A DNA stretch of 64,000 nucleotides, from NCBI GenBank assembly GCA_903970555.1, contig CAJCJD010000022.1:1-64000 (forward strand). Direction: 5' to 3'. Below the pieces are notes generated by a model, which worked only from the letters and a program-made list of their open reading frames with translations, was not told the DNA's origin and made no database searches. Positions 46,501-54,933 of the stretch are shown here, piece after piece. This DNA is from Vulcanimicrobiota bacterium (GTDB taxonomy: Bacteria > Pseudomonadota > Gammaproteobacteria > Xanthomonadales > Rhodanobacteraceae). The position numbers were made by a program, and so were the translations under genes. Numbering within the stretch: the first letter of the stretch is position 1; each line of letters opens with the position of its first letter.

Positions 46501-48727
46501 TGTAAGCACTACGGCACCCACGGGCCAGACGGTTTATGTAAATGTCTACAGGCCGGATACCGGTGCCATTACTACTGGCAACTATTACACCTATTTCAGT
46601 GCCACGGGCTCGGCCACGCTCAATTTGCCGAATCTGCCGGCAAGCGGTACCTATACGGCTGTCGTCTATACCAGCGATGGCACGCCTGGAACCGCGCAGC
46701 TTACGTTCGTGCCCGGCGCGACAGGTACGTTGACCACCAACGGTGCAGCTCAGAACTTTGCCGCCAGTACGCCAGGTGAGAATGTTTACCTCAACTTCAA
46801 CGCTAACCTCGGCGACAACCTGGAATTGCAGTTAAGCAATATCAGCGTGACAGGTGGCAGCAACAACGGCTTCCGAGTAGACATCTACAACAGTACCGGT
46901 ACCGATATCTCAGGTACCTATTGCTATACCTCCAATCCCGGCGTCAGTTGCCGGTTCTCGCTGTGGAACTTGGCAGCGGGAACGTACTCTGTGGTCGTCA
47001 GTCCGACCTGGGGGGGAACTATCGGTTTCACGGCGCGGCTGCAATCTGACGTAATCGGCCAAAACCTGACCATGGGCACGCCTGCTGCCATCAATCTCGG
47101 TTCGGGTCAGCTGCAGCGCGTGACGTTCAACGCCAACACCGGCGATACGGTGGCACTGTATTTGTCGGGCGTGAGTACGACATCGCCCACAGGGCAGCCG
47201 GTATACGTCAGCATTTATCGCCCGGACGTGGGCGCGTTGACCACGGGCAACGCCTATACATCCTTCTCAGCCACTAGTTCGGGCCTGATCAATCTGCAGA
47301 ACCTTCCGGCGAGCGGCGAGTATACGGCTACGGTCTATACGCCTTATGGCACGCCGGCTAACGCGCAGCTCACGCTGGAATCGGGTGCGACAGGAGCGAT
47401 CACGACCAACGGTCCCGCACAAAGCTTCGTCGCCAACGCGCCCGGCGAGAACGTGTATTTCAACTTCAATGCTAATTTAGGCGATAACCTGGAACTGCAA
47501 TTGAGCGGCATCAATGTGCCTGGCGCCAGCAACAATGGCTTCCGGGTGGATGTCTACAATTCGACCGGCGGCGATATCTCCGGCACGTATTGCTACGCCT
47601 CCAATCCGGGCGCCAGTTGCCGGCTTGCCTTGTGGGGCATGGCGGCGGGTGCGTATTCGGTGGTGATAACGCCGACGTGGGGTGGCTCGATCAATGTCAC
47701 CGCTCAGCTTCAGTCGGACACGACCGGGACTGCGCTTGCCATGAGCACGCCAGCGACCATCACTCTCGGCGCAGGTCAGATGCAGCGCCTGACGTTCAAT
47801 GCCAATGTGGGCGATACCGTGGCATTGAGCCTGTCCGGCGTGAGTTCCACCTCGCCTACGGGGCAGGCGGTCTACGTCAATGTTTATCGTCCCGATATAG
47901 GAGCCATTACTACCGGCAACTACTACACGTATTTCAGTGAGACCGGTTCGGGAACGATCAATCTACAGAATCTGCCTGCGAGTGGTACCTATACGGTCGC
48001 CGTCTACACCGCTTACGGTACGCCAGCTACAGCACAGTTGACGCTGGTTCCTGGTGATACAGGCACCGTATTGAGCAATGGTGTTGCACAAACGTTTAAT
48101 GCTAATGCGCCCGGGCAAAATGCGTATCTCAGCTTCAACGCCAACCTCGGCGATAACCTTGAGTTGACGTTGAACAATATCAATGTGCCTGGCGCCAGCA
48201 ACAATGGCCTGCGAGTAGATGTCTACAACGTCAGTGGCAGCGACGTATCCGGTACGTATTGCTACGCCTCCAATCCGGGTGCTGGTTGTCGGCTCGCGCT
48301 ATGGAATCTGCCGGCGGGCACGTATTCCGTCGTGGTCGTGCCCACCTGGGGCGGGACGGTGGATTTCACTGCCCAGCTTCAGGCGGATACAACGGGACCA
48401 GCATTGACGGCCAATACGCCGTCTACCATCAATCTAGGTACAGGCAGCATCGAACGTCTGACGTTCAACGCCAGCGTTGGCCAGAACGTGGTGCTCAATC
48501 TTTCTGGTGTGAGTAGTACCTCGCCGACGGGCCAGGCAATCTACGTGAATGTGTATAGGCCGGATACGGGCGCGATTACCACCAGCAACTATTACACCTA
48601 TTTCGACGAATCCAGTTCCGGAACGGTAACGCTGTCGAATTTACCGGCTAGCGGCACCTACACCGCAGTTGTCTACACCAGCTATGGCACGCCGGCGACA
48701 GGGCAATTGAGCTTTTCGCCGCAGTAA
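40583..48727 (+). CDS. Giant secreted repeat protein (YD repeat, IPT/TIG domains, ten PPC-like repeats)
   Basis: 2,714 aa, exported (signal helix about residues 30-48, LVVWAVWLLCTAMLWAGL, ending VQAQ). The ATG at 40583 has AGGGA seven bases upstream; ATG at 40634 would also retain the signal. Right after the signal comes one RHS-type YD repeat (HYVYDANGRVVAVTTANGTS). Two IPT/TIG-like domains follow (about 95-260; FAFMPTHGEAGAQVTIQGQG and ITQVSPAVVSVGSLVTVTGA). From about residue 480 the protein consists of ten tandem units of exactly 223 aa (669 nt), each with a conserved Cys pair (CYASNPGASC), a GTYSVV strand and YTVIVAPNYG, resembling bacterial pre-peptidase C-terminal (PPC) beta domains. 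No catalytic domain is seen. A structural or adhesive stalk, perhaps working with the RHS protein 66 bases downstream, is the likely role. Confidence 0.75.
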   Translation: MESQRNGVIRSHIRRFGMKRRSPSGRQLVVWAVWLLCTAMLWAGLVQAQSTHYVYDANGRVVAVTTANGTSVQYSYDTLGHASQISAPLSSGQMAIFAFMPTHGEAGAQVTIQGQGFDSNAANDTVSFNGTVATVLSATAAQLVTTVPSGATTGPISVTADGQSATSATPFVIDDTGVPPSITQVSPAVVSVGSLVTVTGANLDPVSGDTSVQMGNRDITALSSITDTQLQYTVPSDGTSGYVTAETPYGLATSPAPIVVLPSSISASSVVSSGNAVVNGASVNLNISASGQYGAVTFVATQGGWVSLQASAITTTASSISYTVYGPGNAVVQQGSISASSPSIHLPQLVAGATYFALFQPSGAGVQMTVGVQSNALLSTNVAATVVTTVAGASERVLFQATAGQNLAFQINSTTTNPSGHTVTYTVYTPSGSSYTSGTTASTGVINLGNMPTAGTYQVIIAPGSGVTGTMQVEVTLGVTGTLNGTPQNYKANVAGQNIYLSFTATQGESLELTLNGVNDAGGTYNQFLVYVYNAAGAQVTSFWCYASNPGASCNQHLWYLPAGTYSVVATPYYGGVLSFTALLEQDLTGGTIPVNGTASVALAAGQVERYSFNANAGDTVALNVSGVTTTPTGQGVVFLVYRPDAGAITTSTPAYTSFTPTSSQTVNLPNLPVSGTYTVIVAPNYGLAASAQLSVVGGVTATLPANGSSQSYSSNVTGQNVYLSFTATQGENLELVLNNVNAAGATYNQFIVYVYNAAGSQVASFWCYASNPGKSCNQHLWYLPAGTYSVVATPTYGGVLSFNALLQPDIVGSALTDNSPTSISLGAGQVERYTFNANAGDTIALNVSGVTTTPTGQGVTFQVYRPDAGAITTSTATYTSFAPAGSQTVNLPDLPVSGAYTVIVSPNYGLAASAQLNVVSGSIGSLSTNGASQSYTANTTGENVYLSFTAIQGENLELVLNNVNDAGAQYNQFLVYVYNAAGGQVASFWCYASNPGASCNQHLWDLAAGTYSVVVTPTYGGVLSFNALLQPDIVGSALTDNSPTSISLGAGQVERYTFNANAGDTIALNVSGVTTTPTGQGVSFQVYRPDAGVITTATSTYTSFAPTASQTVNLSNLPVSGTYTVIVAPNYGLAANAQLNVVSGSTGTLSTSGTPQSYSANVAGENVYLSFNATQGQNLELVLNGVNDAGAQYNQFLVYVYNAAGAQVASFWCYASNPGASCNQHLWDLAAGTYSVVATPTYGGVISFNALVQPDIVGSALTDNSPLSISLGAGQVERYTFNANTGDTIALSVTAVTTTPAGQGITFAVYRPDAGVITTGTSAYTSFAPTSSQTVNLANLPVGGTYTVIVSPNYGLAGSAQLNVVSGATGTLSTGGTSQRYSANTAGENVYLSFNATQGQNLELTLNNVNDVGAQYNQFLVYVYNAAGAQVASFWCYASNPGASCSQHLWNLAAGQYSVIADPNYGGVISFNALIEPDITGSSIASGNNVSISLNAGQVERYTFSANASDTVTLAASAIATTPTGQGVTFTVYRPDAGVITTSTSAYSSFGPSSAQTVTLSNLPISGTYTVIVAPNYGLPANAQLSMQDTAGAPPTYTTTPTLSDTGASVSESASAAGSNVSMTFNANSGDNLELQLNNVSASGGNVNGFRVDVYDPSGADVTWSYCYASNPGAACRFALWNLRPGTYSVVATPTWGGTISFSAQVQADISGPSLSANTPATVTLGTGQVERLTFSANQGDTVALNLSGVSTTSPTGQGVYVNVYRPDVGLISTSNYYTYFSETGSGTLNLQNLPVGGTYTVVVYTNDGTPGTAQLTLVPGSTGAVATNGTAQSFATQASGENAYFSFNANLGDNLELELSNISVTGATNNGFRVDVYSANGTDVSGTYCYTSNPGASCRFALWNLAAGTYSVVVTPTWGGTISFNAQLQSDVVGPSLTSNTPTTVTLGSGQVQRLTFNANLGDTVALNLSGVSTTAPTGQTVYVNVYRPDTGAITTGNYYTYFSATGSATLNLPNLPASGTYTAVVYTSDGTPGTAQLTFVPGATGTLTTNGAAQNFAASTPGENVYLNFNANLGDNLELQLSNISVTGGSNNGFRVDIYNSTGTDISGTYCYTSNPGVSCRFSLWNLAAGTYSVVVSPTWGGTIGFTARLQSDVIGQNLTMGTPAAINLGSGQLQRVTFNANTGDTVALYLSGVSTTSPTGQPVYVSIYRPDVGALTTGNAYTSFSATSSGLINLQNLPASGEYTATVYTPYGTPANAQLTLESGATGAITTNGPAQSFVANAPGENVYFNFNANLGDNLELQLSGINVPGASNNGFRVDVYNSTGGDISGTYCYASNPGASCRLALWGMAAGAYSVVITPTWGGSINVTAQLQSDTTGTALAMSTPATITLGAGQMQRLTFNANVGDTVALSLSGVSSTSPTGQAVYVNVYRPDIGAITTGNYYTYFSETGSGTINLQNLPASGTYTVAVYTAYGTPATAQLTLVPGDTGTVLSNGVAQTFNANAPGQNAYLSFNANLGDNLELTLNNINVPGASNNGLRVDVYNVSGSDVSGTYCYASNPGAGCRLALWNLPAGTYSVVVVPTWGGTVDFTAQLQADTTGPALTANTPSTINLGTGSIERLTFNASVGQNVVLNLSGVSSTSPTGQAIYVNVYRPDTGAITTSNYYTYFDESSSGTVTLSNLPASGTYTAVVYTSYGTPATGQLSFSPQ
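42017..48724 (+). repeat. Ten tandem 669-nt coding repeats
   Basis: The codon at the Cys-pair motif falls at 42209, 42878, 43547, 44216, 44885, 45578, 46247, 46916, 47585 and 48254. The spacing is exactly 669 nt except for one 693-nt step, where five A-type units (FWCYASNPG, NQHLW) change to five B-type units (YCY[A/T]SNPG, RFALW or RLALW). About 110 bases are nearly identical between units (43012-43130 and 43681-43799), showing recent duplication or gene conversion. Confidence 0.92.
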
Positions 48728-48793
48728 TTAGGTTGCATGGATGACGTCGGAAGTTTCATTGAGTTAAAGCCAAACGTCTTTAAGGAATCGGAC

Positions 48794-51700
48794 ATGAAAG
48801 CGGAAGGGAAGAGCATCGGACGAGCGGGCTGGATTGGCCTCATTAGCGTAACTACGCTGAGCGCGTTGGCATTCGCCCTGCCGCCAGCTACCTCTCCGGA
48901 GCGCATTCGCAGCGCCGATCACACTTACTTTCTGCCACCTTCCGCAGAAGTCAGTAACACATTGCTCCCCGATGGCCGCACCTTCGAAGTACACGGTATC
49001 GATGGTGTGGCGTATTTGATCGATGGTGATCATCGCAAGACGATCCCACTCCCCGAACGCCGCCGCTTTGCCTCGGTCACCGTGATGCCCGGTGGCCAAG
49101 TGCTGCTCTGGGGTGGTATTGACGGGCGCGGCCAAGTGCTTGCTACCGGCGAATGGTTCGATCCAGTACACGCACGCTTTGTGCACACCGGAGTGTTGGG
49201 CCTGCCTGCGCGTGCCGGTCATACGCTTACGTTGCTGAGCAACGGCGATGTGCTTATGGCCGGCGGCTGGTCACAAGACGGCACGCCAGCAACCACAGCC
49301 GTGATGTGGCAGCCGAAGTCGCATGACGTCGTGGCGCTGGATCACGTAGAACGTGGTGTGCGTCTGGAAGCGATCGCTGCGTTGCAGCCCGATGGCTCTG
49401 TGCGGATCGACGGTGGTGTTGATGCCAAAGGTCTCACGGTACCGACCGCGCTGCGCTTTGATCCCCATGCGCAGACGCTAAGCACGATCTCTCCGCTCGC
49501 ATCGACCGCGGCGGTCGCTTCGGTGGCCCCGACGATCACCGTGCTTCCGGGTATCGATACCACCGCCGCACCGCTTCAAGGTCCTCTGACGCTGCGCTTC
49601 AACACCGCCATGGACGTGCGCGCGTTGACGACCAAGACAGTGACGCTATTGGGTCCGGAAGGCGCAGTGCCGATCCACGTGGTGGGTACCAACGACGGCC
49701 GCCAGGCCTTTGTGCAATTGCCGGACGACCTGTATCCGGGCTCACGCTACACCTTGTTCGTGAAGGGGCTACACACCACCCAGGGCACCGACGTGCCTTA
49801 TACCGTGGTAGGTTTCACCACCGCCCACACCGTCGCCACCAGTGTGGTGATGGCCGGGCAGGGCGCGTTGCCCTCGCCGAATATTGCTTCGACGGAGCCG
49901 GTGTCGAACGAGCCACCGCTCTACCTCATAGCCGGTGATGGACGCGCCGCCTGCAACACGCCGGCCGATCAGTTGTGCCGTGCCCACAGCTTCATTCGTG
50001 AGGGTGCGTTCTATCCCGGTAAGAACAACGCCCCGGATGCCACCGGTCCGCACTGGCGCCTTTACGCCAAGCACCAAAGCCTGCCTGATATACATGCATT
50101 GGAAGCGGCGTTGCCCAAAGGCACCACGGCCTTGATTGGCCAGGTGCGGCAGATCGATGAAACGCCCGTTGCCAATGTGGACGTAAGCATTGGCGATCAG
50201 ATGGTAAGGACCGATGCACAGGGTGTGTTCGTGCTCAAAGGTCTGTCCGCCGGGCGGCAGGAAGTCTTTGTCGATGGTGGTTCGGCGAGTCATGACGACG
50301 TGCACTACGGCCGTTTTCTGGTTGGTGCCGACGTCAAAGCGAAGACCATCGGGCATATGCCGTTCGTGATGTACCTGCCGCGCATCCTGCCGCGCGACGA
50401 GATTGCACTGCCATCGCCAACCAACCGCGAAGTGGTACTCACCCATCCGGACATGCCGGGCTTGGAACTGCACATTCCCGCCGGTGCGGTGTTCAAGGAT
50501 CGCAACGGCCATGTGCTCACGCACATCGCCATCGTGCCCACGCCGGTGGACCACGCACCGTTCCCGCTACCCGACAACTTCCCGATGTACTTCACCATCC
50601 AGCCGGGTGATGCGGTGGTGCAGGGGCTGACGCCGGATGCCGCGAAAGGCATTCGCGTGGTGTACCCCAACTACGGGCACGACAAGCCGAACACCGCGAG
50701 CAACTTCTGGGTGTACAGCGCCAAGGACGGATGGCAGATGTACGGCGGCGGTCATGTGACGAGGGATGCCAAGCAAATTGCGCCCGATCCGGGCGTATCG
50801 CTGGTGTGGGCTATGGGCGCAGGTGTGTCGACCAGCAACGCGAATCCCCCAACGAAGCAGCTTGCTAACAATATGGCAGTTGCCGAGCCCATTGATTTGC
50901 AAACAGGCATTTTTTTTAGTGCGTGGGATGATTTAGTAATTAATGACGTGGTGCCACTCAGGTTGCACCGGGCCTATTCGTCCGGAGATGCTAGTTCTCA
51001 CGTATTTGGCATCGGTGCTAACGCCAATTTTGCTATTCATCTTTATAGCTCGGCCAGCAATTTCAGCAATCCAGAGTTGGTTCTTCCAGATGGAGAAGGC
51101 ATTGTTTTTAACCAGATCACCGGTGCGTCCGCCAGCTGGCCGTTGACGGGCGATGTGTGGGAACACACGGGAACGAACTCCATTTTCTACGGTGCCACCT
51201 TGCAGTTCTTTACCGGAACGCCGATTGGTGAGTACTGGCAGATGACCATGAAGGACGGTACCGAATACGGCTTCGAGAGCGATGTACCCAATCAGTTGAA
51301 GTGGGTCCAGGACCGCTTTGGCAACGAACTACTGTTCAATTATAACGGCGGCCTTGTCGACCAGATCGTATCGCCGAGTGGTCGTACCGTTACGCTCAAC
51401 TACGACAGCAGCAATCGTGTGTCCACGGCGATTGACAACAGTGGCCGTACGATAAGCTACGCCTATAACACCGCTGGTGATCTGGCAACGGTGACCTATC
51501 CGGACGAAACCACCGAGCAATATACCTACGACAGCAATAATCACATGCTTACGATGCGGGATCGCCGGGGTAATGTATGGGTAACTAATCAATACGACAC
51601 TAATGGTCGCGTCATTAAGCAAACGTTTGCGGATAACACGTCTTATCAGTTTGCCTATACAACCAATAGCAGCAACGCCGTCACGGCGACCACCATCACC

Positions 51701-54109
51701 GACCCCAACGGCAACCAGGAGCAGGTGGTATTCGATCCGGTGAGCAGCTATGTGTCGTCGGATACTAGGGCCTACGGTACGTCACTGGCACAAACCATGA
51801 CTTATGTGCGCGAGCCATCTGGTCTGATCGACAGCGGAACCGATGCATTGGGTCGTACCACTGCATACACCTACGATGCATTAGGTAATGTATTGAGCGT
51901 GACGCAGCTGTCTGGCACGTCCAGCGCCATCACCACCAATTTCACCTATACGAGTGCCTACAATCAATTGGCCTCGGTGATTGACCCACTCGGCCATACC
52001 ACCACCTTCAGCTACACAAACGGGTGCCTGACTCAGATCACCGATGCACTGGGTCACAACACCAGCATTCAATGCAATGGCGCCGGTCAGACTACCTCCG
52101 TGCAGGACGCGTTGGGTAACACGACGTTATATTCCTATCAGGGCTATGACCTGCAAAGCGTCACCGACCCACTTGATCGCACAGTCAATTACGCTGTTGA
52201 TGCACTGGGTCGCCGTATTGCCGCGCGCGACCCACTGGACAACGTCACTTTGGCTCAGTACAACACTAACGATTGGGTGACTACGATCACGGACCCGCTC
52301 AACCAAATTACGTCGCTAACCTACGACGGCAACGGCAACCTGCTTACAATGACGCTGCCCAATACAGGCGTGATTCAGTACACCTACGACACACGCAATC
52401 GCTTGATCAAGCGTACGGATGCGATGAGTCAGAGCGAATCGTGGGCATACGACGGCTTGGGCCATGTGCTCACCCATACAGACCGCAAAGGGCAAGTCAC
52501 TGACATCAGCTACGATGCACTGAATCGGCGAAGTCTAGTGTCCTACGCTGACGGCTCTGGCGTTCAGGCCACCTACGACGCGGCCAACCGCCTGATTGGC
52601 CTGACCGACTCAGTCAATGGCAGCTTGGGCTGGAGCTATGATGGGCTGGACGATGTCACCGGCACCAACAGTCCTGAGGGCAGCGTAAGCTACACCTACG
52701 ATGCTGCCGGTCGGCGCACTGGTATGATCCCAGCGGCGCAGGCCCAGGCCATCTACACCTACGACAACGCCAACCGCCTTATCGGTATCACCCAGGGCAA
52801 CGAAACGGTGCAGTTGGCCTACGATGCGGACAATCGTCGTACAACGCTCACGCTGCCCAACGGCGTCACAGTCAACTACGGTTACGACAGCGCTAGCGAA
52901 CTCACTGGGCTGACGTACACCGAAAGCAACGGTACGAGCTTGGGCAATCTGGCTTATAGCTACGATAGCGATGGTCGGGTGAATAGCAAGAACGGTAGCT
53001 TCGCTACCGATGTACTGCCGACATCGACGACACAGGTACCCACGTTTGACCTCAATGATCGGGAAACGAGTTTCAACGGGCAGGCATTTAGCTACGATGC
53101 CGATGGCAATCTGACTTTCGACGGTACGAACACCTATACGTGGAATGCGCGCAATCAGCTGACGCAGATCAGCCAGAACGGCAATGTGCAGTTGAGCTAT
53201 GGCTATGATGCGCTGGGAAGACGGGTAGCCAAAGCCAACAACGGCGGTACGTCCACCCAGTTCCTGTATGACGGGATCAATGTGGTGCAGGAGACGCAAG
53301 GAAGCACCGTCAATCCAATTCTCGTGGGCTTAGGAATCGATGAGCGCTTTGCGAGAAATGACGTTACCGGGCGAACCTACTTCCTGAGCGACATGCTCAA
53401 TAGTACCGTCGCGCTTACGGATACGACGGGGGCGATCCAGCAACAATACAGCTACGACCCCTATGGCAATGTGACGGCGAGCAATACGACGACGGGGTTT
53501 ACCAATCCGTACCAATATACAGGTAGAGAGGCGGATAGCCCTGGACTCTATTATTACCGGGCGCGCTACTACAGTCCGATGATGGGTGGATTCATCAGTG
53601 AAGATCCTCTTGGATTCGATGGCGGTCAGGCGAGCTTCTATGCCTATGTGGATGGCAATCCGCTAAACGACACCGATCCTTTGGGGTTATGCGACTGTGC
53701 CGTTGATCCACAAAAAATGGCTGATTATTTGAGGTCGCATGCATCACGAACACCGGGTGGATACTGCGCAAGGGCAGTTAGCCATGCCATCGACGCTGCG
53801 GGCGGCAATTCTGGCTACGCAACTAATACGAATCCGGCGGCAGGAAAAGACGCAGGAACGATGCTGACCAATAATGGCTTCACCCCTGTCTCGCCAGATA
53901 ATTACACCCCACAAGTTGGAGATACGAGGGTATTCGGAGCTACGGCGGGACATCCATATGGGCATGTTCAAACTTACACGACCTATACGGGGCCCAATGG
54001 GCAGACACAGGGGCAGTGGGTTTCGGATTATCTTCAGCATAGTGATCCACCTCCTGCTTATGCCAATGCGCCTTCTACAACCTATCGGCCGTGCTCATGC
54101 AGTCAATAA
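48794..54109 (+). CDS. Secreted RHS-repeat protein with C-terminal NlpC/P60/CHAP-type toxin
   Basis: 1,771 aa. ATG at 48794 has AAGGA seven bases upstream; a signal sequence follows (GWIGLISVTTLSALAFAL). Domains in order: Kelch-like repeats (about 50-190; GGQVLLWGGIDG, NGDVLMAGGWS), Big_5 Ig-like (about 250-340), a carboxypeptidase-regulatory-like domain (about 435-500), a DUF6531-like entry (SAWDDLVINDVVPLRLHRAY, about 710), YD/RHS repeats (about 850-1560), and the RHS core motif (YYYRARYYSPMMGGFISEDPLGF...DPLGL) ending about 1632. The 139-aa C-terminus differs in composition and has C1658 (GGYCARAVSHAIDAAGG) and H1724 (GHPYGHVQTY), then QWVSDY, a papain-like peptidoglycan amidase/peptidase pattern. 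The next gene encodes a likely immunity protein. No secretion-system genes are in the window. Confidence 0.85.
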   Translation: MKAEGKSIGRAGWIGLISVTTLSALAFALPPATSPERIRSADHTYFLPPSAEVSNTLLPDGRTFEVHGIDGVAYLIDGDHRKTIPLPERRRFASVTVMPGGQVLLWGGIDGRGQVLATGEWFDPVHARFVHTGVLGLPARAGHTLTLLSNGDVLMAGGWSQDGTPATTAVMWQPKSHDVVALDHVERGVRLEAIAALQPDGSVRIDGGVDAKGLTVPTALRFDPHAQTLSTISPLASTAAVASVAPTITVLPGIDTTAAPLQGPLTLRFNTAMDVRALTTKTVTLLGPEGAVPIHVVGTNDGRQAFVQLPDDLYPGSRYTLFVKGLHTTQGTDVPYTVVGFTTAHTVATSVVMAGQGALPSPNIASTEPVSNEPPLYLIAGDGRAACNTPADQLCRAHSFIREGAFYPGKNNAPDATGPHWRLYAKHQSLPDIHALEAALPKGTTALIGQVRQIDETPVANVDVSIGDQMVRTDAQGVFVLKGLSAGRQEVFVDGGSASHDDVHYGRFLVGADVKAKTIGHMPFVMYLPRILPRDEIALPSPTNREVVLTHPDMPGLELHIPAGAVFKDRNGHVLTHIAIVPTPVDHAPFPLPDNFPMYFTIQPGDAVVQGLTPDAAKGIRVVYPNYGHDKPNTASNFWVYSAKDGWQMYGGGHVTRDAKQIAPDPGVSLVWAMGAGVSTSNANPPTKQLANNMAVAEPIDLQTGIFFSAWDDLVINDVVPLRLHRAYSSGDASSHVFGIGANANFAIHLYSSASNFSNPELVLPDGEGIVFNQITGASASWPLTGDVWEHTGTNSIFYGATLQFFTGTPIGEYWQMTMKDGTEYGFESDVPNQLKWVQDRFGNELLFNYNGGLVDQIVSPSGRTVTLNYDSSNRVSTAIDNSGRTISYAYNTAGDLATVTYPDETTEQYTYDSNNHMLTMRDRRGNVWVTNQYDTNGRVIKQTFADNTSYQFAYTTNSSNAVTATTITDPNGNQEQVVFDPVSSYVSSDTRAYGTSLAQTMTYVREPSGLIDSGTDALGRTTAYTYDALGNVLSVTQLSGTSSAITTNFTYTSAYNQLASVIDPLGHTTTFSYTNGCLTQITDALGHNTSIQCNGAGQTTSVQDALGNTTLYSYQGYDLQSVTDPLDRTVNYAVDALGRRIAARDPLDNVTLAQYNTNDWVTTITDPLNQITSLTYDGNGNLLTMTLPNTGVIQYTYDTRNRLIKRTDAMSQSESWAYDGLGHVLTHTDRKGQVTDISYDALNRRSLVSYADGSGVQATYDAANRLIGLTDSVNGSLGWSYDGLDDVTGTNSPEGSVSYTYDAAGRRTGMIPAAQAQAIYTYDNANRLIGITQGNETVQLAYDADNRRTTLTLPNGVTVNYGYDSASELTGLTYTESNGTSLGNLAYSYDSDGRVNSKNGSFATDVLPTSTTQVPTFDLNDRETSFNGQAFSYDADGNLTFDGTNTYTWNARNQLTQISQNGNVQLSYGYDALGRRVAKANNGGTSTQFLYDGINVVQETQGSTVNPILVGLGIDERFARNDVTGRTYFLSDMLNSTVALTDTTGAIQQQYSYDPYGNVTASNTTTGFTNPYQYTGREADSPGLYYYRARYYSPMMGGFISEDPLGFDGGQASFYAYVDGNPLNDTDPLGLCDCAVDPQKMADYLRSHASRTPGGYCARAVSHAIDAAGGNSGYATNTNPAAGKDAGTMLTNNGFTPVSPDNYTPQVGDTRVFGATAGHPYGHVQTYTTYTGPNGQTQGQWVSDYLQHSDPPPAYANAPSTTYRPCSCSQ

Positions 54110-54156
54110 GAGTGGTGTTGGCACAACTTGTTCTCACTGTGTAAAAGGCCAGTGCA

Positions 54157-54681
54157 ATGAATATTTTTTCGTCGGTACGTAGCCCTTTGCTCCACATGTC
54201 ACTTTGTCTTTTGTTTTGTTTTTTAGTGTCCACCGCCAGAGCAGAAGGTGATGTGGCTTCCTCTAAGGGGGTAGTGGAAAAACTGTATCAAGACTATGCA
54301 TGGGTTGTGTTGATGGATAACTCCGACTTAGTAGGTCTGGCCGATCAACCGGAAATCGAACTTTCAAAATACTTTACGGCGTCGCTTTCAAGCTTGATAA
54401 GCAAGGATCACAAGTGTGCGGAAGAGACGCAGGATGTTTGTAATTTGGATTTTGATCCCATTTACGATTCACAAGATCCAAGCGGGACGCATCAGCTTCG
54501 TATAGAGCAGATGAATCATGCCTCAGAAGTGAGAGTTACATTTTTGCCGCGCTGGTCATCGCCGGCCGTGACCGAGCTTCGGTTCAAAATGATTGATACT
54601 CCTACTGGATGGCGGATCGATGATATTTATTACCGTGATCATGAAAGCATCCGTGCGATACTTCAGCAGAAAAGGCATTGA
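54157..54681 (+). CDS. Probable periplasmic immunity protein (DUF3828-like)
   Basis: 174 aa with a clear Sec signal peptide (hydrophobic LLHMSLCLLFCFLVS, cleavage after ARA, about residue 29). The mature part reads as a small alpha+beta fold: VVEKLYQDYAWVVLMD, LSKYFTASLSSLISKDHKC, DLDFDPIYDSQDP-type acidic segment, VTFLPRWSS and GWRIDDIYYRD, which resembles DUF3828/Tai4-type proteins. It starts 47 bases after the RHS toxin gene and is more AT-rich than the surroundings, like the toxin tip. Periplasmic location fits a cell-wall-degrading toxin. Immunity function is inferred from position and export signal. Confidence 0.7.
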   Translation: MNIFSSVRSPLLHMSLCLLFCFLVSTARAEGDVASSKGVVEKLYQDYAWVVLMDNSDLVGLADQPEIELSKYFTASLSSLISKDHKCAEETQDVCNLDFDPIYDSQDPSGTHQLRIEQMNHASEVRVTFLPRWSSPAVTELRFKMIDTPTGWRIDDIYYRDHESIRAILQQKRH

Positions 54682-54893
54682 TAGGCACAGGCTTCACGAG
54701 TCCGTACCAGTACACCGGACGGAAGCGGATGCACCGGGTTTGTATTGCTACCGTGCGCGTTATTACAGTCCGCCGATGGGTGGCTTCATTAACGAAGACC
54801 AAGCTAGGTCAGTCGGTAGGTAGCTCAGCTACTACGTATGCGCCGACGCAGATGCGATCAATTATGTCGATCTGCTTGGTCTAGCGCAGAGTT
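54682..54893 (+). pseudogene. Orphan RHS core tip, decayed
   Basis: Immediately after the immunity gene the sequence again encodes the RHS core end: TGFTSPYQYTG, a frameshift, APGLYCYRARYYSPPMGG, FINED, then after more shifts ADADAINYVDLLGLAQ. This is the same region that precedes the toxin in the intact RHS gene (53495-53690). It is a displaced, inactivated former tip, as seen when a new toxin/immunity cassette is inserted ahead of an old one. Confidence 0.85.
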
Positions 54894-54933
54894 TGGTCAT
54901 TGATTGAACAAGGGTATGAAAAATACTTTTGAC

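Noticed and set aside
42017-48724. CRISPR array
   Set aside because: Repeats are 669 nt, in frame, and encode beta-rich protein units; there are no short spacers.
40583-54893. Type VI secretion locus
   Set aside because: No PAAR, VgrG, Hcp or Tss genes; the RHS protein has its own Sec-type signal.
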